NCBI RefSeq assembly: GCF_028885415.1 | Contig: NZ_CP118527.1 | Coordinates: 4,836,001-4,900,000, forward strand | DNA length: 64,000 bases | From: Streptomyces coeruleorubidus | GTDB taxonomy: Bacteria > Actinomycetota > Actinomycetes > Streptomycetales > Streptomycetaceae | Direction: 5' to 3' | In this document: piece after piece, positions 51,239 through 59,820 of the stretch | Layout: every line of letters starts with the position of its first letter | Position numbering within the stretch: position 1 is the first letter of the stretch | The notes under the pieces: model-generated | Database searches by the model: none | Seen by the model: only the letters and a program-made list of their open reading frames with translations | What the model was told of the DNA's origin: nothing | Position numbers and translations under genes: made by a program

Positions 51239-52741
51239 TCAGAGCGAACCGCCCGTCGCGTCCCGCCTGCCCCACTCGACCTGGGGCCCGTCGAACTGAG
51301 CAGCCGCGCGCCGGGCGGGACGGGCCGCGGGGCCGAGGACGAAGACGTCCTGAGCGCCGTTGAGCACTCCGCCCGAGGGATCGTCCTCCCCGGACCGGCG
51401 GACAGGATCCCGCTCCGGCATGAAGATGTCGCGCACGACCATGACGCAGAGATACAGCGTGCCCAGCAGGTGCAGGCCGATGGCCCAGTGATAACCGTCG
51501 GTGGGCAGCCCCTTGTGGGCGTCTCCGCTGGTCGTGTACGCAAGGTACATCCAGATCCCCAGGAAGTAGGCCACCTCGCAGACCTGCCAGATCAGGAAGT
51601 CCCGCCACTTCGGCCGGGCCAGGGCGGCCAGGGGCACCAGCCACAGGACGTACTGCGGCGAGTAGACCTTGTTGGTGAGGATGAACGCCGCGACGATCAG
51701 GAAGGCCATCTGGGCGAACCGCGGGCGGCGTGGAGCCGTCAGCGCGAGCACCGCGACACCCGCGCAGCACACCAGCATCAGCAGCGTGGCGAGCGTGTTG
51801 ACGGTGTCGGTGCTGAGCGGGTTGTCCGAGTTCTGGGCCATGATCAGCCAGAAGGAGCCGAAGTCGACGCCCCGTTCCTGGCTGAACGTGTAGAACTTCG
51901 ACCAGCCCTCGAACGCGAAGAGCATCACCGGCCCGTTCACGACGACCCAGGCGATGATCGCACCGCCCAGGGCCGTCCCGAACTCACGCCACTTGCCCGC
52001 GCGCCAGCACAGCACCAGCAGCGGTCCGAGGATCAGGAAGGGATAGAGCTTGGCGGCCGTGGCGAGTCCCAGCAGGACACCGAAGGCGAGGGAGCGGCCG
52101 CGCGACCACATCAGCATCGCCGCGGCTGTCAGGGCGACCGCCAGCAGGTCCCAGTTGATGGTCGCCGTCAGCGCGGCGGCAGGCGCCAGGGCGACCAGCA
52201 GGCCGTCCCAGGGACGCCGGGCATGGGTGCGGGTCACGCAGACGGCGATGACGGACGCGCACACCATCAGCATCCCGGCGTTGACCATCCAGTACCACTG
52301 CTCCTGGTCCTGGATGCTGCCGCTGCCGGGCGTGAGCCAGGAGGCGACCTCCATGAAGACGCCGGTGAGCACCGGGTACTCCAGGTACTGCATATCGCCG
52401 GGGAGCTTGTCGAAGTACGGCACGAGCCCGTCGGCGAAGCCACGTCCCTGGTAGAGGTGCGGGATGTCCGAGTAGCACGCGTGCGTGTACTGGGAGCTGG
52501 CACCGAAGAACCAGGCGCCGTTGTAGCAGGGCGCCTTCTGGACCAGGCCGAGGGCGAACATGCCGATCGCCACCAGCGCGATCACCCGCACGGGAGTCCA
52601 CCAGGACGCCCCGAGCAGGGCACGCCGCCCGAGCGGGCCGCCGATCAGCTCGCTGCCGGCCGCGGCGACCTCGTCCTCATGGGTCGGCCGCACCGGCTCC
52701 GGCTCGTGGACGCTCGCTTGCGTCGATTCTGCACTGGGCAT
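51239..52741 (-). CDS. polytopic membrane glycosyltransferase (GT87/DUF2029)
   Basis: About 500 residues with ten or more membrane segments. Cytoplasmic N-tail, then TPVRVIALVAIGMFALGLVQKAPC, an extracytoplasmic loop (SDIPHLYQGRGFADGLVPYFDK) with acidic residues of the GT-C type, TINWDLLAVALTAAAML, and NKVYSPQYVLWLVPLAAL. GT-C enzymes of this kind transfer mannose or arabinose from polyprenyl phosphate. Start at MPSAEST after AGGA; the open frame reaches upstream through the parS site (reading FHVK). Function inferred from the family pattern. Confidence 0.85.
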   Translation of the reverse strand: MPSAESTQASVHEPEPVRPTHEDEVAAAGSELIGGPLGRRALLGASWWTPVRVIALVAIGMFALGLVQKAPCYNGAWFFGASSQYTHACYSDIPHLYQGRGFADGLVPYFDKLPGDMQYLEYPVLTGVFMEVASWLTPGSGSIQDQEQWYWMVNAGMLMVCASVIAVCVTRTHARRPWDGLLVALAPAAALTATINWDLLAVALTAAAMLMWSRGRSLAFGVLLGLATAAKLYPFLILGPLLVLCWRAGKWREFGTALGGAIIAWVVVNGPVMLFAFEGWSKFYTFSQERGVDFGSFWLIMAQNSDNPLSTDTVNTLATLLMLVCCAGVAVLALTAPRRPRFAQMAFLIVAAFILTNKVYSPQYVLWLVPLAALARPKWRDFLIWQVCEVAYFLGIWMYLAYTTSGDAHKGLPTDGYHWAIGLHLLGTLYLCVMVVRDIFMPERDPVRRSGEDDPSGGVLNGAQDVFVLGPAARPARRAAAQFDGPQVEWGRRDATGGSL

Positions 52742-52812
52742 GCCGCACATCCTGCCGTACGTGTCTGTCCATACGCCGAGGGCCGCCGCACCGGGTAGGT
52801 GCGGCGGCCCAT

Positions 52813-52826
52813 GTTTCACGTGAAAC
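52813..52826. promoter_or_regulatory. parS site (perfect), first of a pair
   Basis: Exact GTTTCACGTGAAAC upstream of the membrane glycosyltransferase gene; centre 22 bp from the next site. Confidence 0.9.
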
Positions 52827-52834
52827 ACCTTCGC

Positions 52835-52848
52835 GTTTCACGTGAAAC
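52835..52848. promoter_or_regulatory. parS site (perfect), second of a pair
   Basis: Exact GTTTCACGTGAAAC; 8 bp separate it from the previous site. It ends 23 bp before the end of the penicillin-binding protein gene. Confidence 0.9.
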
Positions 52849-52871
52849 ACCCAAGCCGGGCTATCGGTCGG

Positions 52872-55514
52872 CTATCCGGCGGGGCCTCCGAAGATGCCTC
52901 CGTTGCCGTTGCCTCTGGTGTTGCCGCCGGTCTCGCTGGTATCGCTTGGCAAGGGCGAGGGCGTCACGTCTCCGCCTGTACCTCCGCCGTTCTCCGTACC
53001 GCCGTCGTTCTCACACCCGAAGAACCCACAGGTGTCACTCGGCGACGGCGACGGAGACGTCGGAGTCTCGCTGGGCGTGGCGCTCGGCGACGAGGACGGG
53101 GTTTCGCTGGGCGTGATGCTCGGGGTCGGGGTCGGCGACGGAGCACCCAGCGCGTCCTGGATCTCGCCGATCTTCTCGGCCTCCGGGAAGCCGGGATCGG
53201 GCTTGCCCTTCAGCGCGGCCTTCATGTACTCGGTCCACACCTCGGTGGGAGTGTCACCACCGTGGATGGACGGCTCACCCGCCGTGCCGTTCATGGAGAG
53301 CAGCTTGGCGCTCTTGGGGTCCTCACGGAACATCGCGACCGAAGTCGACAGTTGCTGGGTGTAGCCGACGAACCAGGCCGACTTGTTCTCGTCCGTCGTA
53401 CCGGTCTTGCCGGCCGCCGTACGGCCCAATGCCAGCGCGTTCTTACCCGTACCGTTCTGGATGACGTTCTCCAGGACGTTCGTGACGTTGTTCGCCACAT
53501 TCTCGGGCATCGCCTGCGTGATGCGCGGCTTGTCGAAGCCTTCGACTTCTCGCCCGTTGAACTTGACGCTGGTCACCGAGTACGGGGCGGCCTGCTTGCC
53601 TGCGGCGGCGAACGTCGCGTAGGCGTCGGCCATGCGGATCGCACTGGGAGTCGACGTACCGAGCGCGAACGACGGGTTGAGGGTGGCGAAACTGGCGTCC
53701 AGGATGCCGGACTTCTCGGCCACGTCCCGCACGTTCCTCATCCCGACGTCCATGCCGAGCTGGACGAACGGGGTGTTGACGGACTGCTCCATCGCCTTAC
53801 GCAAGGTGATGTAGCCCCACGGGCGGTCGCTCTCGTTCTTCTGGAAGAACGGTGTGTTGTCCTTCTTCATGACATAGGAGCCGTCGTTGTTCCTGACCTT
53901 GAGACGGTCATTGCCGTTGTACTTGCTGAGCGGCGAGAGGGGACCGTCGCTCCGGTAGGTGCCGTGCTCCATGGCGGCGGCGAGCACGAACGGCTTCCAC
54001 GTCGAACCGACGGGGACACCCGAGGTGTCGGCGTTGTTGTTGAAGTGGCCCTTCTCGTAGCCCGCACCACCGTAGAGGGCGACGATCGCGCCGTCCTTGG
54101 GCTTCACCGACGCCGCGCCGAACTGGACGTGCTTGTCCAGCTCACGCTTCTCCGGCTGCAGTTTTTCCTTCTCGACCTTCTTGACGGCCTGGGCCAGCGC
54201 CTCGACCTTGTCCTTCTCGAAGGTCGTCTTGATCTGGTAGCCGCCTTGGTCGAACTCCCGCTCCGTGATGTTGGAGTGGTTCAGGACGTACTTCTTGGCC
54301 GTGTCCACCAGGTAGCTGATCTGGCCGCTCATACCCTTGGTCGCCTTGCGGCCCTGGGGCATGGGGTACCTCTTGATCGCCTCCTGGTACTTGGTGTCCG
54401 TCAGCTTCTTGTCTTTGTGCATCTGCTGGAGGATCCAGCTCCAGCGCACCTTGGACCGCTTGAGGTTGTCCTTGGCGTTCGCCGAGGTGTCGAGGCTCTC
54501 GTTGCCCGCGGGGTCGTAGTACGTCGGGCCCTTGAGCAGCGCGGCGAGGAAGGCGCACTCACTCGGCGTGAGCTCGTACGCGTCCTTGCCGTAATAGGTC
54601 TGTGCGGCAGCTTGGATGCCGTAGGCGCCACGGCCGTAGTACGAGGTGTTGAGGTACCCCTGGAGGATCTCGTCCTTGGTGAGCTTCGTGCCCACCTTGA
54701 TCGAGATGAACATCTCCTTGAACTTACGGCTGACTGTCTGTTCCTGGCTCAGGTAGGTGTTCTTGACGAACTGCTGGGTGATCGTCGACCCACCCTGCGT
54801 GTCAGCGCCCCGGGCCATGTTCGCCAAGGCGCGGGCGATACCCATGGGGTCGACGCCTGAGTCCTGGTAGAACGTCTTGTTCTCGGCCGAGATCACCGCC
54901 TGCTGCATGGCCTTGGGGATCCGGTCGATCGTGACGTTCTGCCGGTTCTGGCCGCTGCCCGTCGCGACCATCTGCTTGCCGTTGGACCAGTAGTAGACGT
55001 TGTTCTGGGACCGGGCTGCCGCGTTCTCCTCGTTGGGGACGCCCACCATGGCGTACCCGATGCCGGCCACGGCCACCAGGCTGCCGAAGAAGCCGATACA
55101 CAGACCGGAGACGAGCTTCCAGGACGGCAGCCATCGCTGCCAGCCGTACTTGCCGGCCCGCGGATAGTCGATCAGCCGCTTCCTGTCGGAGACGGCAGCC
55201 GCACGCCCTCGGCCCCGCCCGGGCCCCGTAGGCCCGACCGGGGCGGCGCGCCGGCCACCACGGCCCGGTTCGGCCGCTCTGCGGCGACCGCCTCCGGTGC
55301 CTCTCTGCGCCGCACGCCGGGCCTCGGCACGGCCGCCGTACGGACGCTCCTCACCCCCCGAGTCGTAGGAGCCCGACCCATAGGATTCGGACGGAGACCC
55401 GGTGGCGCCTCGCGGGGCCGCGCGGCGACCGGAGGACGAGCCGGACTGGCCGCGTCGGGCCGCGGCACGTCCGCCTCCCTGCGGCTGCGGCGGTTTGCGA
55501 CGGTGCTCGCTCAT
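52872..55514 (-). CDS. class A penicillin-binding protein (bifunctional)
   Basis: 880 residues. Cytoplasmic tail of ~130 residues rich in Arg/Gly/Ser, one membrane helix at 134-158, glycosyltransferase GT51 domain (catalytic region AENKTFYQDSG, E211; TITQQFVKN at 244-252; SYYGRGAYGIQAAAQTYYGK), and transpeptidase domain with SxxK S504 (STWKPF), SxN S578 (SVN), and KTGT at 703-706. C-terminal ~70 residues are Ser/Pro/Thr-rich with GCEND. It polymerises and cross-links peptidoglycan. The Pro/Ser tail is a common feature of actinobacterial PBPs. GAGGAG is ~10 nt before the ATG. Confidence 0.95.
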   Translation of the reverse strand: MSEHRRKPPQPQGGGRAAARRGQSGSSSGRRAAPRGATGSPSESYGSGSYDSGGEERPYGGRAEARRAAQRGTGGGRRRAAEPGRGGRRAAPVGPTGPGRGRGRAAAVSDRKRLIDYPRAGKYGWQRWLPSWKLVSGLCIGFFGSLVAVAGIGYAMVGVPNEENAAARSQNNVYYWSNGKQMVATGSGQNRQNVTIDRIPKAMQQAVISAENKTFYQDSGVDPMGIARALANMARGADTQGGSTITQQFVKNTYLSQEQTVSRKFKEMFISIKVGTKLTKDEILQGYLNTSYYGRGAYGIQAAAQTYYGKDAYELTPSECAFLAALLKGPTYYDPAGNESLDTSANAKDNLKRSKVRWSWILQQMHKDKKLTDTKYQEAIKRYPMPQGRKATKGMSGQISYLVDTAKKYVLNHSNITEREFDQGGYQIKTTFEKDKVEALAQAVKKVEKEKLQPEKRELDKHVQFGAASVKPKDGAIVALYGGAGYEKGHFNNNADTSGVPVGSTWKPFVLAAAMEHGTYRSDGPLSPLSKYNGNDRLKVRNNDGSYVMKKDNTPFFQKNESDRPWGYITLRKAMEQSVNTPFVQLGMDVGMRNVRDVAEKSGILDASFATLNPSFALGTSTPSAIRMADAYATFAAAGKQAAPYSVTSVKFNGREVEGFDKPRITQAMPENVANNVTNVLENVIQNGTGKNALALGRTAAGKTGTTDENKSAWFVGYTQQLSTSVAMFREDPKSAKLLSMNGTAGEPSIHGGDTPTEVWTEYMKAALKGKPDPGFPEAEKIGEIQDALGAPSPTPTPSITPSETPSSSPSATPSETPTSPSPSPSDTCGFFGCENDGGTENGGGTGGDVTPSPLPSDTSETGGNTRGNGNGGIFGGPAG

Positions 55515-55830
55515 CGAACGACTACTCCTCGGGCAGGCGCACCTTTGCGCGCCTGGAAACGGCGGCTGGTTTCCGGTCCCCCCGAAGTACGGATGCGGTC
55601 GGCCCCGCATTCATCGGTCCCGCATGCACCCGTACTACACCGAAGACGACGACGCTCTCAGGCGTCACTTGGTTCCCGGTGATGTGCATGGCGCACAGAC
55701 TACGCACCGCCAAAACCTGCCGAGGCCTGAAGTTCACCTCAAATCAGGCAACTCGCGTCCGATGAATCGGTGATGTGATCCCGTTCACCACACCCCCTCT
55801 TGTCGCATCCGGAAGGCCGTTCTATCGTCG
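55515..55830. other. promoter region of the penicillin-binding protein gene
   Basis: About 315 bp with no gene that I can support. It should carry the promoter of the penicillin-binding protein gene. Confidence 0.4.
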
Positions 55831-55853
55831 TGATGTATCGAGTCGATACATCA
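55831..55853. promoter_or_regulatory. PadR-type operator palindrome
   Basis: TGATGTATCG-AGT-CGATACATCA: perfect 10-bp arms, spacer 3. It has the ATGTAT/ATACAT core of PadR-family operators and lies ~80 bp upstream of the padR start. Confidence 0.7.
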
Positions 55854-55908
55854 GCGCGACACATCGGGCCGACACATCGACCTGAGACCTCGGACCGAGA
55901 CATCGGGT
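55844..55908 (+). repeat. five degenerate 13-bp tandem repeats upstream of padR
   Basis: Units at 55844, 55857, 55870, 55883 and 55896: CGATACATCAGCG, CGACACATCGGGC, CGACACATCGACC, TGAGACCTCGGAC, CGAGACATCGGGT. Consensus CGAnACATCGnnC. The first overlaps the right arm of the palindrome, so the array looks like repeated half-sites. Confidence 0.75.
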
Positions 55909-55931
55909 ACCGCGACAGAGAGGAGGCGACG

Positions 55932-56606
55932 ATGAGCCGGCGTTCCGGGATCCTCGAGTTCGCCGTACTCGGCCTGCTCCGCGAATCTCCGATGCACGGC
56001 TACGAGCTGCGCAAACGACTCAACACGTCACTGGGTGTATTCCGTGCGTTCAGCTACGGGACCCTTTATCCCTGCCTCAAGACGCTGGTCGCCAACGGCT
56101 GGCTGATCGAGGAGCCGGGGAACGACACCGAGGCCGCTCCCCTCACCGGCCGCCGAGCCAAGATCGTCTACCGGTTGACGGCGGAGGGTAAGGAGCACTT
56201 CGAGCAGTTGCTCTCGCAGACCGGGCCCGACGCGTACGAGGACGAGACATTCGCCGCCCGTTTCGCTTTCTTCGGGCAAACCTCACGCGATGTGCGCATG
56301 CGCGTGCTGGAGGGCCGCCGGAGCCGGCTGGAGGAGCGCCTGGAGAAGATGCGCCTCTCCCTGGCCCGGACCCGGGAGCGCCTCGACGACTACACGCTTG
56401 AGCTCCAGCGCCACGGGATGGAGTCCGTGGAGCGCGAAGTGCGCTGGCTGAACGAGCTCATCGAGAGCGAGCGGGCGGGGCGGGACCTGAAGGATTCCGC
56501 CTCGGGGGAGCCCGGTTCGCGTGACACCACATCTGGAGCGTCGGGCGGCCTGCCCCGGACCGGGGACGACCCCCGTCCGGATACGCCCGACGACACCGCC
56601 ACGTGA
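55932..56606 (+). CDS. PadR-family transcriptional regulator
   Basis: 224 residues. N-terminal winged helix LEFAVLGLLRESPMHGYELRKRLNTSLGVFRAFSYGTLYPCLKTLVANGWL; central TGRRAKIVYRLTAEGKEHF is the PadR wing. C-terminal Vir-like helical domain (RSRLEERLEKMRLSLARTRERLDDYTLELQRHGMESVEREVRWLNELI) then a disordered Ser/Pro-rich tail. It precedes ino1 by 45 bp on the same strand, so it probably regulates the inositol synthase gene and itself through the upstream palindrome. AGAGGAGG precedes the ATG. Confidence 0.93.
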   Translation: MSRRSGILEFAVLGLLRESPMHGYELRKRLNTSLGVFRAFSYGTLYPCLKTLVANGWLIEEPGNDTEAAPLTGRRAKIVYRLTAEGKEHFEQLLSQTGPDAYEDETFAARFAFFGQTSRDVRMRVLEGRRSRLEERLEKMRLSLARTRERLDDYTLELQRHGMESVEREVRWLNELIESERAGRDLKDSASGEPGSRDTTSGASGGLPRTGDDPRPDTPDDTAT

Positions 56607-56651
56607 GAGCCCGCTGAAGGGCCTCACTCGTACACACAGGGAGCAACCGGA

Positions 56652-57734
56652 ATGGGTTCGGTTCGCGTAGCCATCGTCGGTGTGGGCAACTGCGCCGCAT
56701 CGCTGGTGCAGGGAGTCGAGTACTACAAGGACGCCGATCCGGCGGCCAGGGTGCCGGGCCTGATGCACGTCCAGTTCGGCGACTACCACGTCCGCGACGT
56801 CGAGTTCGTCGCCGCGTTCGACGTGGACGCCAAGAAGGTCGGCCTCGACCTGGCGGACGCCATCGGCGCCTCCGAGAACAACACCATCAAGATCTGCGAC
56901 GTACCCAGCACCGGTGTGACGGTCCAGCGCGGCCACACCCTCGACGGCCTCGGCAAGTACTACCGCGAGACCATCGAGGAGTCCGCCGAGGAGCCGGTCG
57001 ACGTCGTCCAGGTCCTCAAGGACAAGCAGGTCGACGTCCTCGTCTGCTACCTGCCCGTCGGTTCGGAGGACGCGGCGAAGTTCTACGCCCAGTGCGCCAT
57101 CGACGCCAAGGTCGCCTTCGTCAACGCCCTTCCGGTCTTCATCGCCGGCACCAAGGAGTGGGCGGACAAGTTCACCGAGGCGGGCGTCCCGATCGTCGGC
57201 GACGACATCAAGTCCCAGGTCGGCGCCACCATCACGCACCGCGTCATGGCCAAGCTGTTCGAGGACCGGGGCGTCATCCTGGACCGCACGATGCAGCTGA
57301 ACGTCGGCGGCAACATGGACTTCAAGAACATGCTCGAGCGCGACCGCCTCGAGTCGAAGAAGATCTCCAAGACGCAGGCCGTCACCTCCCAGATCCGCGA
57401 CCGCGACCTGGGTGAGGGCAACGTCCACATCGGCCCGTCCGACTATGTCGCCTGGCTGGACGACCGCAAGTGGGCCTACGTCCGCCTCGAGGGCCGCGCC
57501 TTCGGTGACGTCCCGCTGAACCTGGAGTACAAGCTGGAGGTCTGGGACTCCCCGAACTCCGCCGGCGTCATCATCGACGCCCTGCGCGCCGCGAAGATCG
57601 CCAAGGACCGCGGCATCGGCGGTCCCGTGCTCTCCGCGTCGAGCTACTTCATGAAGTCCCCGCCCGTCCAGTACTTCGACGACGAGGCCCGCGAGAACGT
57701 CGAGAAGTTCATCAAGGGTGAGGTCGAGCGCTGA
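56652..57734 (+). CDS. ino1: inositol-3-phosphate synthase
   Basis: 360 residues, matching the actinobacterial form: [20 protein letters not shown] (NAD-binding GxGxxA-type), [15 protein letters not shown], then [37 protein letters not shown] and the catalytic-site lysines in [10 protein letters not shown]. It converts glucose-6-phosphate to inositol-3-phosphate with NAD+. In actinomycetes this feeds mycothiol and phosphatidylinositol. Probably regulated by the adjoining PadR. Length is as expected for the short bacterial form. Confidence 0.96.
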   Translation: MGSVRVAIVGVGNCAASLVQGVEYYKDADPAARVPGLMHVQFGDYHVRDVEFVAAFDVDAKKVGLDLADAIGASENNTIKICDVPSTGVTVQRGHTLDGLGKYYRETIEESAEEPVDVVQVLKDKQVDVLVCYLPVGSEDAAKFYAQCAIDAKVAFVNALPVFIAGTKEWADKFTEAGVPIVGDDIKSQVGATITHRVMAKLFEDRGVILDRTMQLNVGGNMDFKNMLERDRLESKKISKTQAVTSQIRDRDLGEGNVHIGPSDYVAWLDDRKWAYVRLEGRAFGDVPLNLEYKLEVWDSPNSAGVIIDALRAAKIAKDRGIGGPVLSASSYFMKSPPVQYFDDEARENVEKFIKGEVER

Positions 57735-57767
57735 GGCGCCGCAACCAGTCGCTCCTGCCAGGGCTGT

Positions 57768-57800
57768 GAGGGTCCCCGGGTCGTACGACTCGGGGACCTT
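57768..57800 (+). terminator. hairpin terminator after ino1
   Basis: AGGGTCCCCGGGTCGT and ACGACTCGGGGACCTT form a nearly perfect inverted repeat with one G-T pair. Placed between ino1 and the MFS gene. Confidence 0.75.
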
Positions 57801-57823
57801 CTCCGTATGTGAGGCTGTGCCCC

Positions 57824-59086
57824 ATGGCCGTCGTCCGTGACCTGCGTGTCCTGTTGCGCTTCCAGGGCTTCAGGCGCCTGCTCGGCGTGCGCCTGCTCTC
57901 CCAGGGCGCCGACGGCGTCTACCAGGTCGCACTCGCCGCGTACGTGGTCTTCTCCCCGGAGAAGCAGACCTCGGCAGCCGCGGTCGCCTCCGCGATGGCC
58001 GTGCTGCTGCTCCCGTACTCCCTGGTCGGCCCCTTCGCCGGTGCCCTGCTGGACCGCTGGCGGCGCCGCCAGGTCCTGCTGTACGGCAGCCTGCTGCGCG
58101 CGCTGCTGGCTTCCGCCACGGCCCTGCTGATACTCAGTCCGGCTCCGGACTGGCTCTTCTACGTCTCCGCCCTGTGCGTCACCGCCGTCAACCGTTTCGT
58201 CCTCTCCGGCCTGTCCGCCGCCCTGCCCCGCGTCGTCGACGCCGAGCGCCTCGTCATCGCCAACTCCCTCTCCCCGACCGCCGGGACGCTGGCGGCGACA
58301 GCGGGCGGAGGTGTCGCCTTCGTCGTCCGCCTGGTCGTGGCGGACTCCGATGCCGCCGTGGTGCTCGTGGGAGCCGTGCTGTATCTGTGCGCGGCCCTGG
58401 CGTCGCTCAGCATGGCGCGAGAACTCCTCGGCCCCGACCGGAGCTTGGTGCGCGAGCGGATCGGGACGGCTCTCAAGAGCACCGCTCGCGACCTGGTGGC
58501 GGGCGTACGTCACCTGGCCGCGCCGCCGCGCCGGGAAGCGGCCTGGGCGCTCGCGGCGATGGCGCTGATGCGCTTCTGCTACGGCGCCCTGCTGGTGATG
58601 CTGCTGATGCTCTGCCGGTACGCGCTCACCACGACCCCGGACGACGGACTCGCCCTGCTGGGGCTGGCGTTGGGCTTCTCCGGCGCCGGCTTCTTCGCGG
58701 CGGCCGTGGTGACGCCCTGGACCGCCGGACGGCTCGGGCCGGGCCGCTGGATCGTCGTGTGCGCGGGAGCCGCCGCGCTGCTGGAGCCCGCTCTCGGGCT
58801 GCCGTTCGCCACGGCCCCTCTGCTGGCCGCGGCCTTCGTCCTGGGTCTGACCACCCAGGGGGCGAAGATCTCCACGGACACGATCGTCCAGTCCTCCGTC
58901 GAGGACGGCTTCCGTGGCCGGATCTTCTCGGTCTACGACGTCCTTTTCAACGTCGCTTTCGTCGGTGCCGCCGCCGTCGCCGCCCTGATGCTGCCGCCGG
59001 ACGGCCGATCCGTGCCGCTGGTGATCACGATCGCCGTTATCTACGCGGCAGTAGCTATGGCTATGGGCCGGTTTGGCCGCCAGTAA
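57824..59086 (+). CDS. MFS transporter
   Basis: 420 residues with about twelve membrane segments. N-half: LRVLLRFQGFRRLLGVRLLSQGADGVYQVALAAYVVF; the cytosolic loop DRWRRRQVLLYGSLLRA (motif A-like). C-half: LGFSGAGFFAAAVVTPWTAGRLGPGRWIVV. The pattern is that of the macrolide/multidrug efflux group (TMS 12). Conserved behind ino1 in Streptomyces. The start ATG follows GAGG by 9 nt. Confidence 0.88.
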   Translation: MAVVRDLRVLLRFQGFRRLLGVRLLSQGADGVYQVALAAYVVFSPEKQTSAAAVASAMAVLLLPYSLVGPFAGALLDRWRRRQVLLYGSLLRALLASATALLILSPAPDWLFYVSALCVTAVNRFVLSGLSAALPRVVDAERLVIANSLSPTAGTLAATAGGGVAFVVRLVVADSDAAVVLVGAVLYLCAALASLSMARELLGPDRSLVRERIGTALKSTARDLVAGVRHLAAPPRREAAWALAAMALMRFCYGALLVMLLMLCRYALTTTPDDGLALLGLALGFSGAGFFAAAVVTPWTAGRLGPGRWIVVCAGAAALLEPALGLPFATAPLLAAAFVLGLTTQGAKISTDTIVQSSVEDGFRGRIFSVYDVLFNVAFVGAAAVAALMLPPDGRSVPLVITIAVIYAAVAMAMGRFGRQ

Positions 59087-59210
59087 GTGTCACATCAATG
59101 ACACAGAGCCACATCTGGCCACTGCGGTGTCAGTGGGGACCGATAACTTACGTGGGTCTTATCTCGCGACATGTTCGCGTCACTCACCCATGTTCTAGGG
59201 GGACCCCCAA

Positions 59211-59720
59211 GTGACTACTCCGCCGCCCCAGGGCAACCCGTTCGCACAGGGCCAGCCCGCGGGTCAGCCCCAGGCCCCGTACCCGCCGCAGGGGGGCTAT
59301 CCCCAGCAGCCCGGCCAGCCCGGCTTCCCGCCCCAGGGTGCGGCTCCGTACGCTCCGGTTCCGCCGCAGCCGACCGGCCGCAAGCTCAGCTTCAAGACCA
59401 TCAAGAACATCGCCATCGTCATCGCGGTGGCGAGCATTGCCATCGGCGGCTACATAACCAGCCGGGACGACGCCAAGACGGCGGCCGTCGGCAGCTGCAT
59501 GCACCGCGGCAGCACCAACGACAACAACCCGGACCTCGAAGTCGTCGAGTGCAGTGACGCGAAGGCCCAGTTCGTGGTGCTGGCCAAGATCGAGGGCGCG
59601 TACCTCACTAAGACCATGGCGTCGAGCAAGTGCGAGGCCGAAGCCAAGGACTTCCAGTACACGTACACCGAGAGCGGTGACGGCAAGGACTTCCTGCTCT
59701 GCCTGAAGGACAAGAAGTAG
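59211..59720 (+). CDS. proline-rich single-pass membrane protein
   Basis: 169 residues. Residues 1-55 are Pro/Gln/Gly-rich (PPPQGNPFAQGQPAGQP and similar), then a membrane helix (IKNIAIVIAVASIAIGGYIT), then an extracellular domain of ~85 residues with four cysteines (GSCMHR, EVVECSD, SSKCEAE, FLLCLKD). Family known in Streptomyces as hypothetical, LppU-like in shape. Function unknown. GTG start; the AGGGGGAC stretch just upstream is the likely RBS. Convergent with the tRNA nucleotidyltransferase gene. Confidence 0.8.
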   Translation: MTTPPPQGNPFAQGQPAGQPQAPYPPQGGYPQQPGQPGFPPQGAAPYAPVPPQPTGRKLSFKTIKNIAIVIAVASIAIGGYITSRDDAKTAAVGSCMHRGSTNDNNPDLEVVECSDAKAQFVVLAKIEGAYLTKTMASSKCEAEAKDFQYTYTESGDGKDFLLCLKDKK

Positions 59721-59733
59721 GGCAGACACAGCG

Positions 59734-59765
59734 AGGGGCGGTGTTTCACGTGAAACACCGCCCCT
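59734..59765. terminator. 32-bp palindrome with parS at its centre
   Basis: A perfect inverted repeat with parS (59743-59756) at the centre and AGGGGCGGT arms. Lies directly behind the proline-rich membrane protein gene. Confidence 0.85.
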
Positions 59766-59779
59766 TGGCTCGTCTCCCG

Positions 59780-59809
59780 GGGGTCATGTTTCACGTGAAA
59801 CATGACCCC
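59780..59809. terminator. 30-bp palindrome with parS at its centre
   Basis: A perfect inverted repeat with parS (59788-59801) at the centre and GGGGTCAT arms. Its centre is 45 bp from the previous one, between convergent genes. Confidence 0.85.
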
Positions 59810-59820
59810 GTTTCACAGCC

